NCBI RefSeq assembly: GCF_024259515.1
Contig: NZ_JANBWE010000003.1
Location: forward strand, 310,001 to 374,000
Direction: 5' to 3'
From: Salirhabdus salicampi
Lineage (GTDB): Bacteria; Bacillota; Bacilli; Bacillales; Alkalibacillaceae
Length of the DNA stretch: 64,000 nt
Position numbers and translations under genes: made by a program. Positions 44,872 through 52,695 of this stretch are shown in pieces. Under the pieces are notes generated by a model, which saw nothing but the letters and a program-made list of their open reading frames with translations, was not told where the DNA came from and searched no databases. Numbering within the stretch: the stretch's first letter is position 1; each line of letters begins with the position of its first letter.

Positions 44872-45606
44872 ATGAATCCGAAACTAGCACGTACAAATAT
44901 TATGGGAATCCCATTTGTGAAAAATAATAGAGAAGAGCTCCTCCAACAATCTATTTATCCCCGCTTACGTGAAGGGGAGAAGCAGTTTATCGTGACGGCC
45001 AATCCGGAAATTGTGATGAGGGCGAATGAGGATCCTTCATATAAAGAACGAATTCAGCAAGCTGATTACGTGTTACCAGACGGTGCAGGCATTGTCATTG
45101 CGTCGAAATGGCTAAGAGATCCGGTAGAAGAACGGATTACCGGTTTTGACTTAATGTGTAAGCTGCTAGACTATGCACAAGAAAACGGGCTATCTTGTTA
45201 TTTTCTAGGTGCGAAAGAAGAAGTGAATACGAAAATGATCGGTCGTCTCATTCAAATGTATCCTAAGCTGAAAATTGCGGGCTATCATCATGGATACATT
45301 ACACTTGATGACGAAACGATCGTGAACGAAATGAAGGAAACAAAGCCAGATCTAGTATTTGTCGCTCTCGGCTTTCCCCGCCAAGAAGAATGGATTCACA
45401 TGCACTACCATAAGTTTGAGAAAGGGTTATTTATGGGTGTAGGTGGGAGTTTCGATGTGCTGGCCGGAGTAGTCGATAGGGCGCCAAAGTTTTGGATCCG
45501 CTTAAACATGGAATGGTTTTACCGCCTTGTGAAGCAACCATTCCGTTGGAAGCGTGTGTTAAAGGTGTTTGAATTTATGTTGCGCATTATCGTGAAGAAA
45601 TACTAA
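44872..45606 (+). CDS. tagA: N-acetylglucosaminyldiphosphoundecaprenol ManNAc transferase TagA
   Basis: TagA adds N-acetylmannosamine to the GlcNAc lipid made by TagO, giving the linkage disaccharide of wall teichoic acid. The 244-residue protein belongs to the WecG/TagA/CpsF family (GT26) and shows IVTANPEIVMRAN near residue 41 (catalytic threonine region), YVLPDGAGIVIASKWL near 66 with the catalytic aspartate, FLGAKEEVN, LVFVALGFPRQEEWI and GVGGSFDVLAGVVDRAPKFW. It has its own promoter and terminator. A GAGAGGG site precedes the ATG. Confidence 0.95.
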   Translation: MNPKLARTNIMGIPFVKNNREELLQQSIYPRLREGEKQFIVTANPEIVMRANEDPSYKERIQQADYVLPDGAGIVIASKWLRDPVEERITGFDLMCKLLDYAQENGLSCYFLGAKEEVNTKMIGRLIQMYPKLKIAGYHHGYITLDDETIVNEMKETKPDLVFVALGFPRQEEWIHMHYHKFEKGLFMGVGGSFDVLAGVVDRAPKFWIRLNMEWFYRLVKQPFRWKRVLKVFEFMLRIIVKKY

Positions 45607-45647
45607 AGGACGACCTTCTCTTATACAGGAAGTCGTCCTTTTTATTT
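45606..45647 (+). terminator. Terminator between converging tagA and pssE
   Basis: AAGGACGAC pairs with GTCGTCCTT, with TTC and GAA extending the stem past one bulge, and a T-rich tract follows on the plus strand. It overlaps the pssE stop. Confidence 0.82.
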
Positions 45648-46124
45648 TACGTCTGAGATAAATTGTTCGATTAACTTAAGGATATGTTCCTTTCCGGACC
45701 TGTACGGTTTCGGTTCGAATGACTCTGCCTCTTTTATCATATCCTCTAGACGGTCTTGTTCATGCCACGCTAATATATGTCCCTTTTTGGTAAACACGTC
45801 AACGAGTTCTAACTGATGATCATCGTTATGTTCCCCATGCTTTTTTAAACGAGGTGCAGCGATGACTTTTTTTCCTTTTTTCACTCCACTTATAATCGAT
45901 CCGGACCCGGCATGGGAGATAATAAGTCGGGCTTGGTCATAGAGGAGGTCCATTTTATCAAAGCTGAAGAAAGGCTTTAACGTCATAACGTCACTTTCAT
46001 ATTTCGTATGCCCGCATTGCACGATAATCTCATCTTCAATCAGTCCCTCCTGCTTCACTCGTTCCACTTCTTGTAAAAGGCGGGGGAAGGGGAGTTCATG
46101 AGTTCCTAAGACGACGAATATCAA
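45642..46124 (-). CDS. pssE: Glycosyltransferase subunit, PssE/Alg13 type
   Basis: This is the catalytic half of a split GT28-like glycosyltransferase; PssE-type proteins work only with a PssD partner that holds them at the membrane. The product has about 160 residues and contains FVVLGTHELPFPRLLQEVER at the start, IIVQCGHTKYE and the sugar-nucleotide segment LIISHAGSGSIISGVKKGKK with APRLKKHGEHNDDHQLEL. The TTG at 46124 is chosen because GGAGGTG lies seven bases upstream and the TTGA overlaps the pssD stop, which indicates coupling. It closes a seven-gene minus-strand operon. Confidence 0.88.
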   Translation of the reverse strand: MIFVVLGTHELPFPRLLQEVERVKQEGLIEDEIIVQCGHTKYESDVMTLKPFFSFDKMDLLYDQARLIISHAGSGSIISGVKKGKKVIAAPRLKKHGEHNDDHQLELVDVFTKKGHILAWHEQDRLEDMIKEAESFEPKPYRSGKEHILKLIEQFISDVK

Positions 46125-46591
46125 TAGATTGCACCTCCATACGTTGCCTTTGGATACACCTTTTTCATCGATTCCCATTGAACGATAAATAAATCGGCGA
46201 TCGGATAAATCATACGTCCTGATAATGTAGGGCTGCTCGATTTCGCAAAGCTTTCGATATAAATGACCTTACGTCGAAAGAGTTTCGCAATATAACACAT
46301 CGGCACGGCTGTATGTACCCCTGTTGTAATGACGACGTCCGGTTTTTCCCGTAAAAAAATGTAGAACGACTTTACTACATTATAGGAAAATTTAAACATG
46401 TATCGAATAGGGTAATTTCTCGCACCATAGACAAGAAATGAACAGGAATGCTTTTCGGTCAGCTTTTCTGTAATTAACGATTTCTCTGTTACGATATGAT
46501 AATCATAATGTTGGAAAAAAGAATCAAGCTGCAGTAGTTGGGCTAAATGACCACCAATTGAGGAAATTAGTAGCAACTTTTTATTAGACAT
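46121..46591 (-). CDS. pssD: Glycosyltransferase subunit, PssD/Alg14 type
   Basis: PssD is the membrane-associated half of the split glycosyltransferase and partners PssE. The product has about 156 residues with SNKKLLLISSIGGHLAQLLQ at the start, the segment VVITTGVHTAVPMCYIAKLF near 90 and IYIESFAKSSSPTLSGRMIY near 110, all typical of Alg14-like proteins. The ATG at 46591 follows a GGAGAG site; nine upstream codons are open but overlap the preceding gene. Its stop overlaps the pssE start by four bases. Confidence 0.9.
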   Translation of the reverse strand: MSNKKLLLISSIGGHLAQLLQLDSFFQHYDYHIVTEKSLITEKLTEKHSCSFLVYGARNYPIRYMFKFSYNVVKSFYIFLREKPDVVITTGVHTAVPMCYIAKLFRRKVIYIESFAKSSSPTLSGRMIYPIADLFIVQWESMKKVYPKATYGGAIY

Positions 46592-46607
46592 AGCGCCATC
46601 TCTCCAA

Positions 46608-47699
46608 TCATGTTGCATACAACGAAATTAATTCATTTACTAACCGGTCTTGATCATTTTGCTGCGCAATCATTTCTCCCTTATCAATCAAACGTTTGTT
46701 TAATTGTTCATCTTGGAGGAGTCGTTCCATTCCTGCTTGTAAAGATGAAACATCCTTCGGTTTCACTAATATGCCTGCACCATCTTGTAATAGATGAGCT
46801 AAACCGCCAACCTGACTGCCAACAACTGGCGTATGGCAGGACATCGCCTCTAAAGCGACAAGTCCAAACCCTTCCATATAGGAAGGGAGCACGAACATAT
46901 TTGCGGCGGCTATCCATTTTGCTACAGTACTTTGTTCCTTAGGACCGTGGATGGTAACATCTTGAATATGGTCTCGGTGTATCGTTTGTTTCATATCATC
47001 GAAAAAGTGGGGTTCCTTAATAGCACCGATGATGTGCAGTTCAATATCATCGTACTTCTGTTTTAAACGATGATAAGCAAGAATCAGCTCTTCTAACCCT
47101 TTTGCCCGAATGAAGTTACCTGCATAAAGGATGATGAATTTTTCCTTCGAAATGCCGAGCTTTTCTTTCGTTTCTCGTTTCGGAAGTGGGTGGAACTGTT
47201 TACGGTTCACTCCCATGTTTATTATTTCCACTTTTTTCTCTGATATACGGAAGTGTTCGACAATATCTGCTTTTAATTTCGGCCCCACAGCTACGATATG
47301 ATCACAGGCATGTAATATACGTTGCATATGGTGTTGGATGATGGAACCTTTTTTCATCATTTTATCTACGTCACCACCATGAGCCGTGATAATCAATTTG
47401 GCGCCAAACCACCGTTTAAATGCTTGTCCGAGCCAGCCACTCGGAAAAATATAGTGGGCGTGAACGATATCATATTTCCTTCCTTTTAAAAGAAAGATTG
47501 CACAAAAGCGAATGAGCCAGGTTCCATATTTTTTCATGACGAAGATTTTCCCCATACGGGGGTCCTTTACCGCTAATACGTCAACAACATAGCCCCGCTT
47601 ACGGAGAGATTCCACTTGATTTTTCACGAAAATGCCGAACGTGTGATGCTTTTTACTTGGATACATATTCGTAATCACGAGAATACGTTTCCCCTTCAT
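46608..47699 (-). CDS. GT4-family glycosyltransferase
   Basis: This is a retaining GT-B glycosyltransferase of about 363 residues. It begins RILVITNMYPSKKHHTFGIF, has VHAHYIFPSGWLG and ITAHGGDVDKM in the acceptor half, and the donor half has ILYAGNFIRAKGLEELILAY and the E-x7-E motif region PSYMEGFGLVALEAMSC, then VGSQVGGLAHLLQDGAGILV. The ATG at 47699 is preceded by GGAGTAGGTG; upstream codons are open but overlap the previous gene. It lies eight bases after the polymerase-like gene. The sugar and linkage cannot be told from sequence. Confidence 0.88.
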   Translation of the reverse strand: MKGKRILVITNMYPSKKHHTFGIFVKNQVESLRKRGYVVDVLAVKDPRMGKIFVMKKYGTWLIRFCAIFLLKGRKYDIVHAHYIFPSGWLGQAFKRWFGAKLIITAHGGDVDKMMKKGSIIQHHMQRILHACDHIVAVGPKLKADIVEHFRISEKKVEIINMGVNRKQFHPLPKRETKEKLGISKEKFIILYAGNFIRAKGLEELILAYHRLKQKYDDIELHIIGAIKEPHFFDDMKQTIHRDHIQDVTIHGPKEQSTVAKWIAAANMFVLPSYMEGFGLVALEAMSCHTPVVGSQVGGLAHLLQDGAGILVKPKDVSSLQAGMERLLQDEQLNKRLIDKGEMIAQQNDQDRLVNELISLYAT

Positions 47700-47707
47700 A
47701 TTTACAC

Positions 47708-49003
47708 CTACTCCATCGAAACCGTTAATTGATAAAAATACGCTAAAAAGAGAGCCAAATAGATTCCTGATGCTGGTGATGAAAGGACATGACCAGCTAC
47801 GAAGGCCGCCCCAAACCCTAATAAGACTACAATGCCAACCATAAAGGTAGAAGAATCCATATGTTGAATAATCGCTTTCCCGTTTTGCACTATATGCCAA
47901 CCGTAATAGAGAAACGGAAAGAGAAGAATCGCAAAGCCAATCATTCCGTAACTAAAGAACCAATCAATCATATCCATTTCGACTAACTTTGGGATATCCG
48001 AATAATTTCCTCCTCGTCCCATCCCAAATAATTTTTGGATAACAGGGGCATTTTGATATTGATTAATTTTCACCTGAAGGAAATCCCCCCGTCCGCTTAA
48101 TAAAGGTTTCGTGCTCATTTCTTTTGTCTTTTCTTCTTCAAGGGATTGATCCTCTACTACAATCGGCTGTTTCACCTTTGACATGGCAAATCCGAGATTG
48201 TTTCCGACAGGTGTAAGGGGGATGGCGCTAAACGTTCCAATTAACATGGGCAGGAGTACGAAAATGTTGAGCCACGCTTTTTTCGTAGACCATTCTGTAA
48301 AGGCAATAATCATGGAAGCAACTAACGTAATGATTAAAGCACCAAGGCCTACTTTCGTTCCAACAGTCAAAGTCGCCCATATGATAATGACAACGGATGG
48401 AATGAGCATTAACTTCACGTTCGGTTTGTGTCGGTTTAACACATACATCAACATAATGCCAAACCCCATCGCTAAAATGGCACTTAACTCATTGGCTGAG
48501 TAAAACCAACCTGAATGCCCTAATTTCGCTAAAGAATCATAACTACGCTTGCCTGTTCCAGTTAAAGAGGCTAATAACATGACAATACCAATAACCGACA
48601 TGCCGATGAAAATATTGCGTTGTATAAGGAGTTGCCAATTTGTCCGCTTTGCAATGGTTCGTACGACGAGTATGTATGTAAACAACATAACAAAGAAATA
48701 CGCTGTTTTCGTTAAATACGTGACCTCAACAGATAAAACAAACGTCGGTTTGTATAGATAGCTAATGATAAAGTGGGATAGGAGAAATACTCCCATAATA
48801 ACAAGGTATATGAGAAACCCATTCCTTACGTTCTTATTTTGATATAACGCAATATAGAGTACACCGAGTGCCATCGCCAACACCCGGACAGGCTGAGCAA
48901 TCGGTAACTGGAAAAAGGCCGTCACATCTAAAATCGGCTGTATGATAATAAAAAATAGAAAAAAAGCTTCTAAGTTTGGCAGGTGTCCCTCTCTATATGT
49001 CAT
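47708..49003 (-). CDS. O-antigen ligase/polymerase-like membrane protein
   Basis: The product has about 431 residues with roughly ten to twelve hydrophobic segments and a large hydrophilic loop near residues 270-330, the usual plan of Wzy/WaaL-type polymerases and ligases. It includes LAKLGHSGWFYSANELSAIL and the external loop containing KPLLSGRGDFLQVKIN, in which an SGR-type segment is typical of the O-antigen ligase domain. The second ATG (49003) has the better distance to an AAGGGGAT site than the one at 49009. In this operon it probably joins repeat units made by the nearby transferases. Confidence 0.82.
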   Translation of the reverse strand: MTYREGHLPNLEAFFLFFIIIQPILDVTAFFQLPIAQPVRVLAMALGVLYIALYQNKNVRNGFLIYLVIMGVFLLSHFIISYLYKPTFVLSVEVTYLTKTAYFFVMLFTYILVVRTIAKRTNWQLLIQRNIFIGMSVIGIVMLLASLTGTGKRSYDSLAKLGHSGWFYSANELSAILAMGFGIMLMYVLNRHKPNVKLMLIPSVVIIIWATLTVGTKVGLGALIITLVASMIIAFTEWSTKKAWLNIFVLLPMLIGTFSAIPLTPVGNNLGFAMSKVKQPIVVEDQSLEEEKTKEMSTKPLLSGRGDFLQVKINQYQNAPVIQKLFGMGRGGNYSDIPKLVEMDMIDWFFSYGMIGFAILLFPFLYYGWHIVQNGKAIIQHMDSSTFMVGIVVLLGFGAAFVAGHVLSSPASGIYLALFLAYFYQLTVSME

Positions 49004-49023
49004 ACTCATATCCCCTTAAGTTT

Positions 49024-49911
49024 TCATTGCGTAATCTTTTCGTATATGGCTTGTTTTTTATGCTCACTTCGGTATATAGCCCAAAGTAAAGTAATCGTTC
49101 GGTTTGCTTGTTTAAAAAGATGAGGATATTGATCTGTCTCCGCTTTAATTCGGTTAAACCCTTCGATAAAATCGTGAGCAGGCATTTCGAAAAATCCTTC
49201 TACCGCTTTACTATTATTGTTGTGCACTAACTTCCTTTTTAATCGATTCAACTCAAGAAATCCATCGAAGGCAATCTGCTGGGATTGGAACGCTTCAATC
49301 GCCTTTTGTTTCGCGTGGAAGGTCGAACTAATATCAATGAGACAATTTAAATAACGCGGCGGAATCGGACAGTTCACTTCGTATAGGCGGATCGGAAGTT
49401 TGTCTATTTTCATAGCGGCTAATGTATCCTGTAACAAATTTGTCGTACCGATATGATCAAGGTGGGCATCAACAAATGGAGGACAGTAAATGACGTCTGG
49501 TTGAATGTCTTCTAGTATGGTTTGTAATGTTCGTTGGGCGTCTTGCGTACTTTTTACGTCTCCATCTGGTAAATCCATATATTCAATTCGGGAAATGCCT
49601 AAAATCTCTTTTACGATTTCCATCTCCTGCTTACGAATGTTGCTTAAACGGTCTTTCCTAACGACACTCGTACTGTTCGCCCCATCGGATGTGAATACAC
49701 ATGTGACGTGAGCACCATGCTCTGCATGAAGTTTTATTGTCCCCCCGAGACCAATCGTTTCATCATCCATATGGGGGGCGAGTATGCAAACACGCTTGTG
49801 ATGACCTACATTCGAGAGGGGGCGATTTCCTTTATAGTAGTGACTCAGGATATATCGGGTAATTGGTATTAAGATTGGGCGGCTCATCTCCATTAACATC
49901 TGTTTCAACAT
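49024..49911 (-). CDS. LmbE/PIG-L family zinc deacetylase
   Basis: This family removes acetyl groups from N-acetylglucosamine-type sugars in glycans and small molecules. The product has about 295 residues. Residues 45-60 read VCILAPHMDDETIGLGG, which gives the HxDD zinc motif, followed by CVFTSDGANS, EYMDLPDGDV and the third ligand region VDAHLDHIGTTN near 150. A hydrophobic N-terminal segment is absent, so the enzyme is likely cytoplasmic. The ATG at 49911 is used; a TTG at 49917 is possible. In this operon it may deacetylate an amino sugar of the glycan before sulfation or polymerisation, by inference. Confidence 0.86.
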   Translation of the reverse strand: MLKQMLMEMSRPILIPITRYILSHYYKGNRPLSNVGHHKRVCILAPHMDDETIGLGGTIKLHAEHGAHVTCVFTSDGANSTSVVRKDRLSNIRKQEMEIVKEILGISRIEYMDLPDGDVKSTQDAQRTLQTILEDIQPDVIYCPPFVDAHLDHIGTTNLLQDTLAAMKIDKLPIRLYEVNCPIPPRYLNCLIDISSTFHAKQKAIEAFQSQQIAFDGFLELNRLKRKLVHNNNSKAVEGFFEMPAHDFIEGFNRIKAETDQYPHLFKQANRTITLLWAIYRSEHKKQAIYEKITQ

Positions 49912-49923
49912 AATCAACAGCCC

Positions 49924-51441
49924 CTATCCCTTCTGACGTTTAATCGCTTGTAAGAAAAAAGCTAAAGAAGTAGATTGAAGGAAGTACGTTACAACCACGT
50001 AAACCGTACCTCCTATAACAGCACTACAGAATATATATACGAAACGAGGCAGTTCATGAAGTGTTGGCAAGATGAAATAGAGTGCTGCCGCCATAATGAA
50101 GGCGCCGGTTATTATACGGCTATATTCCATCCCTATATGGCTTAATTGAAGTCCACCTACTAATCGGTAAAAGATGACGAAACATGTGCCAACGTAAAAA
50201 AATGCCATCACCGAAGAGGCGAGGGGAATGCCATAATATCCAATCCATCTTGTAAATAAAACGTTAAACAAGATATTTAAGCCTATCGCCAGCCCGCCAA
50301 TCATCAGAATGAGGTGGCCTTTTTTTAAAGTGTAAAACCCTTTATTAATAATGTTGTGTATACTGAAAAAGAGTACAGATCCAACGTAAAAGTAGCTCAC
50401 ATAGCTTGTCGCTGCCGTAGCCTCACGTCCGAAAGCACCCCGTTCATATAACAATTCAATGACAGCAGGCATGAGCAACATGAGTCCGACAATAGCGGGT
50501 AACAAAATATAGAACATCGTCATTAACCCTTGTTCAATTCCTCTTTTAAACCCGTCATGGTCAAGTTGAGCCATTGCTTTCGAAAGAAGGGGGAAGATGA
50601 TCGTTCCAATCGTTACCCCGAAAATGGCCTGGGGAAAGTGCACTAAATTTTTTGCATAGTTTATGTAAGTAACAGCGCCTTCCCCAAAATAACCAGCAAA
50701 TACGTTGTCGATCGCTAAATTAATTTGTCCAACAGCGACAGTGAGGGCGACCGGAATAAAAATACGGTAAAACCGTTTCACTTCTTTCCATTGCATTTTA
50801 GTCCTTACCGCCATTGCCCGCCTCGTTTTGACGACAGCAAGTTTGACGACCAGGGAAAGAATACTTCCGGCTAAATAACCGAATGCTAATGAATAGGCAC
50901 CAATTTGATTAGCGAATAAAACAGCACTTAGCACAACCGTAAACAACAATAAAATTTGCGTAAAAGCGGAAAACGTATACTGTTTCACCGCATCGAAATA
51001 AGCTTCTAATACTGCATTCATTCCAATCATGAAAATGGCTGCAAATAAAATGACAGATACCCAAATGGCAATCGTTTTTGCCTCGGCTGAAAATTGGGGA
51101 TAAAGAATGGGAATATAGGCATTTGCTGACATGGCGCCAACAACGGTGATGCAGAAACTGATAAGTATCGTTCCCTTGAATACATGTCCTAAATGTTCCT
51201 GTCCCCGTTGTTGTTCTATTGCTTCAATGTAACTTGGTACGAGGGCATTTTTCATCCCTGTTGTAAAAAACAAAATAAATAAATTCGGAATAATAAATGC
51301 TGCTAAGTAGGCATCAGCAACATAACTATCGCCGAAGTAATAGGCGATGACAATATCCCGTAACAACCCAGACAACTTTAATATCAACGTAACAACGATA
51401 AATAATAGACTTGAAAATGCGACTGTTTTTTTCAATTTCAT
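49924..51441 (-). CDS. MurJ/MviN-type lipid-linked glycan flippase
   Basis: The product has 505 residues and about 13-14 membrane segments of the MviN/MurJ branch of the MOP superfamily. Typical features are KLSGLLRDIVIAYYFGDSYV with DAYLAAFIIPNLFILFF at the N terminus, VAVGQINLAIDNVFAGYFGE near residue 235, and FPQAIFGVTIGTIIFPLLSK near 270. MurJ flips lipid II for peptidoglycan; this copy lies inside a glycan operon between a sulfotransferase and a deacetylase and may instead flip that lipid-linked glycan. A GGAAGAGG site precedes the ATG. Its stop is 12 bases from the deacetylase start. Confidence 0.86.
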   Translation of the reverse strand: MKLKKTVAFSSLLFIVVTLILKLSGLLRDIVIAYYFGDSYVADAYLAAFIIPNLFILFFTTGMKNALVPSYIEAIEQQRGQEHLGHVFKGTILISFCITVVGAMSANAYIPILYPQFSAEAKTIAIWVSVILFAAIFMIGMNAVLEAYFDAVKQYTFSAFTQILLLFTVVLSAVLFANQIGAYSLAFGYLAGSILSLVVKLAVVKTRRAMAVRTKMQWKEVKRFYRIFIPVALTVAVGQINLAIDNVFAGYFGEGAVTYINYAKNLVHFPQAIFGVTIGTIIFPLLSKAMAQLDHDGFKRGIEQGLMTMFYILLPAIVGLMLLMPAVIELLYERGAFGREATAATSYVSYFYVGSVLFFSIHNIINKGFYTLKKGHLILMIGGLAIGLNILFNVLFTRWIGYYGIPLASSVMAFFYVGTCFVIFYRLVGGLQLSHIGMEYSRIITGAFIMAAALYFILPTLHELPRFVYIFCSAVIGGTVYVVVTYFLQSTSLAFFLQAIKRQKG

Positions 51442-51481
51442 ACCTCTTCCAGTTAATCATCGTAACCTTGAGGGGGAACAT

Positions 51482-52306
51482 TTATACATGCACCTTGTAG
51501 CCGAAGGATGCCATTCGATCTCCACATATACGATGAATACGTGTAAGGTTATGTTCCCCAAAGAACTCATGCTTTTTTACATTCCGATTTCCGGCTGGTT
51601 GATATTGAATATCCACCTTATCGGAAATGTCATGAACGTGAGGTAGGTCCAGCTCGTTCGCTAACTGTCGAATGGCCCTTTCTTTATCTTTGACGAAATC
51701 TTCATAACGAATGAACATCATATCGTCTTTGTTTTGAGTATATATATCTGCGGCTACGTTCCATCGGTGTGCCATCCACTCAATATAGTTTTCTCCTTTA
51801 ACACCCATCCATCGACTGTCAATGACCCGCTCCCAATCTTTCGGTGCTTTTTTTAATTGGCGACGCCATTTTCGGTCCGTAATGTTATGTAAATGGCCCG
51901 GTATTCCGACCCGATTTAAAATGCTCCGAATATTGTCCCGAGGATCACGAATAATAAACACAACCTTCGCATTGGGAAAGTGTGTACGGAGCTCATCGTA
52001 TAAAAAGGTTAAAGACGGCTCCTTGATGATATCCTTGGAAAAGTCGTACGCATTTTTTTGCACAAATTTTTGGAATGACAAATCGCCGCGATGTAATTTC
52101 GGCTGAACCGGCTCACAAATCCCGGGTAAATCAATAGCAACAGAACGATCTGTTAACTGAGCCAGCAATGCCCCAATAGCAGACGTACCACTTTTTTGGT
52201 TACCTAGGACAAAAGTAGGCGATGGGTTAACCGTGGATGTTTTATGCAAATAAAATCGTTTGCAATTACGTGGTAGGTGAATAATAGATCGGGCGATACG
52301 TTTCAT
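51482..52306 (-). CDS. PAPS-dependent sulfotransferase family protein
   Basis: This enzyme class moves sulfate from PAPS to a hydroxyl or amino group. The 274-residue protein shows the 5'-phosphosulfate-binding loop FVLGNQKSGTSAIGALLA near residue 33 and the 3'-phosphate-binding segment VVFIIRDPRDNIRSIL near 115, with the arginine and serine expected there. There is no membrane segment or signal peptide. An AAAGGAG site lies 12 bases before the ATG. It is the first gene of the seven-gene minus-strand operon, so the target is probably the glycan made by its neighbours. Sulfotransferases of this type are uncommon in Bacillaceae wall gene clusters, as far as I know. Confidence 0.85.
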   Translation of the reverse strand: MKRIARSIIHLPRNCKRFYLHKTSTVNPSPTFVLGNQKSGTSAIGALLAQLTDRSVAIDLPGICEPVQPKLHRGDLSFQKFVQKNAYDFSKDIIKEPSLTFLYDELRTHFPNAKVVFIIRDPRDNIRSILNRVGIPGHLHNITDRKWRRQLKKAPKDWERVIDSRWMGVKGENYIEWMAHRWNVAADIYTQNKDDMMFIRYEDFVKDKERAIRQLANELDLPHVHDISDKVDIQYQPAGNRNVKKHEFFGEHNLTRIHRICGDRMASFGYKVHV

Positions 52307-52695
52307 TTTTATTTAAAACTCCTTTATTATGTATGGTAAAATGGCTAATCCACTACGTACACTATATTTTGTCACCCTTGAGTAATGTTTAAACTTATTT
52401 CTACATTTTTACAATCATTAACATAACCTTGATTGAATGTAAATTTAGTGTTAATATATTCATTATCGAAATACCTACAAAAAGAACAAAAACAGATAAA
52501 ATTCGCGTCTTTTCTACTTTCAGATAAATATAAAGTCATAGAATGAATTACCTATAGTTTGGGATATATGTATATGATTGATTGATCGAGGATACCTTGA
52601 AACACGTTATACAAGCACGTGTCTTAATAGAGGTGTCCATTTTTAGTTTGGACTGCTATAATATAAGCTTTCCGATATAAAGAGGGGGAATCATA
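52307..52695. other. Divergent intergenic region between the two glycan operons
   Basis: These 389 bases separate the minus-strand sulfotransferase operon from the plus-strand exopolysaccharide cluster. The left part is AT-rich and should hold the minus-strand promoter, for which I find no clear -35/-10 pair. The right part has an inverted repeat ACACGT/ACGTGT at 52602-52622 and the plus-strand promoter at 52634-52662. No gene is seen. Confidence 0.5.
52634..52662 (+). promoter_or_regulatory. Sigma-A promoter of the exopolysaccharide cluster
   Basis: A perfect TATAAT at 52657 with an extended TGC motif lies 17 bases after TGTCCA, a weak -35 box at 52634. The spacer forms a small inverted repeat, GTCCA with TGGAC. 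The start site would be about 27 bases before pgcA. Confidence 0.6.

Noticed and set aside
52596-52622. TGAAAC followed by CGTG before pgcA, considered as a third ECF promoter.
   Set aside because: The spacer is 14 bases, too short, and the -10 element reads CGTG; the TATAAT promoter at 52657 explains the gene better.
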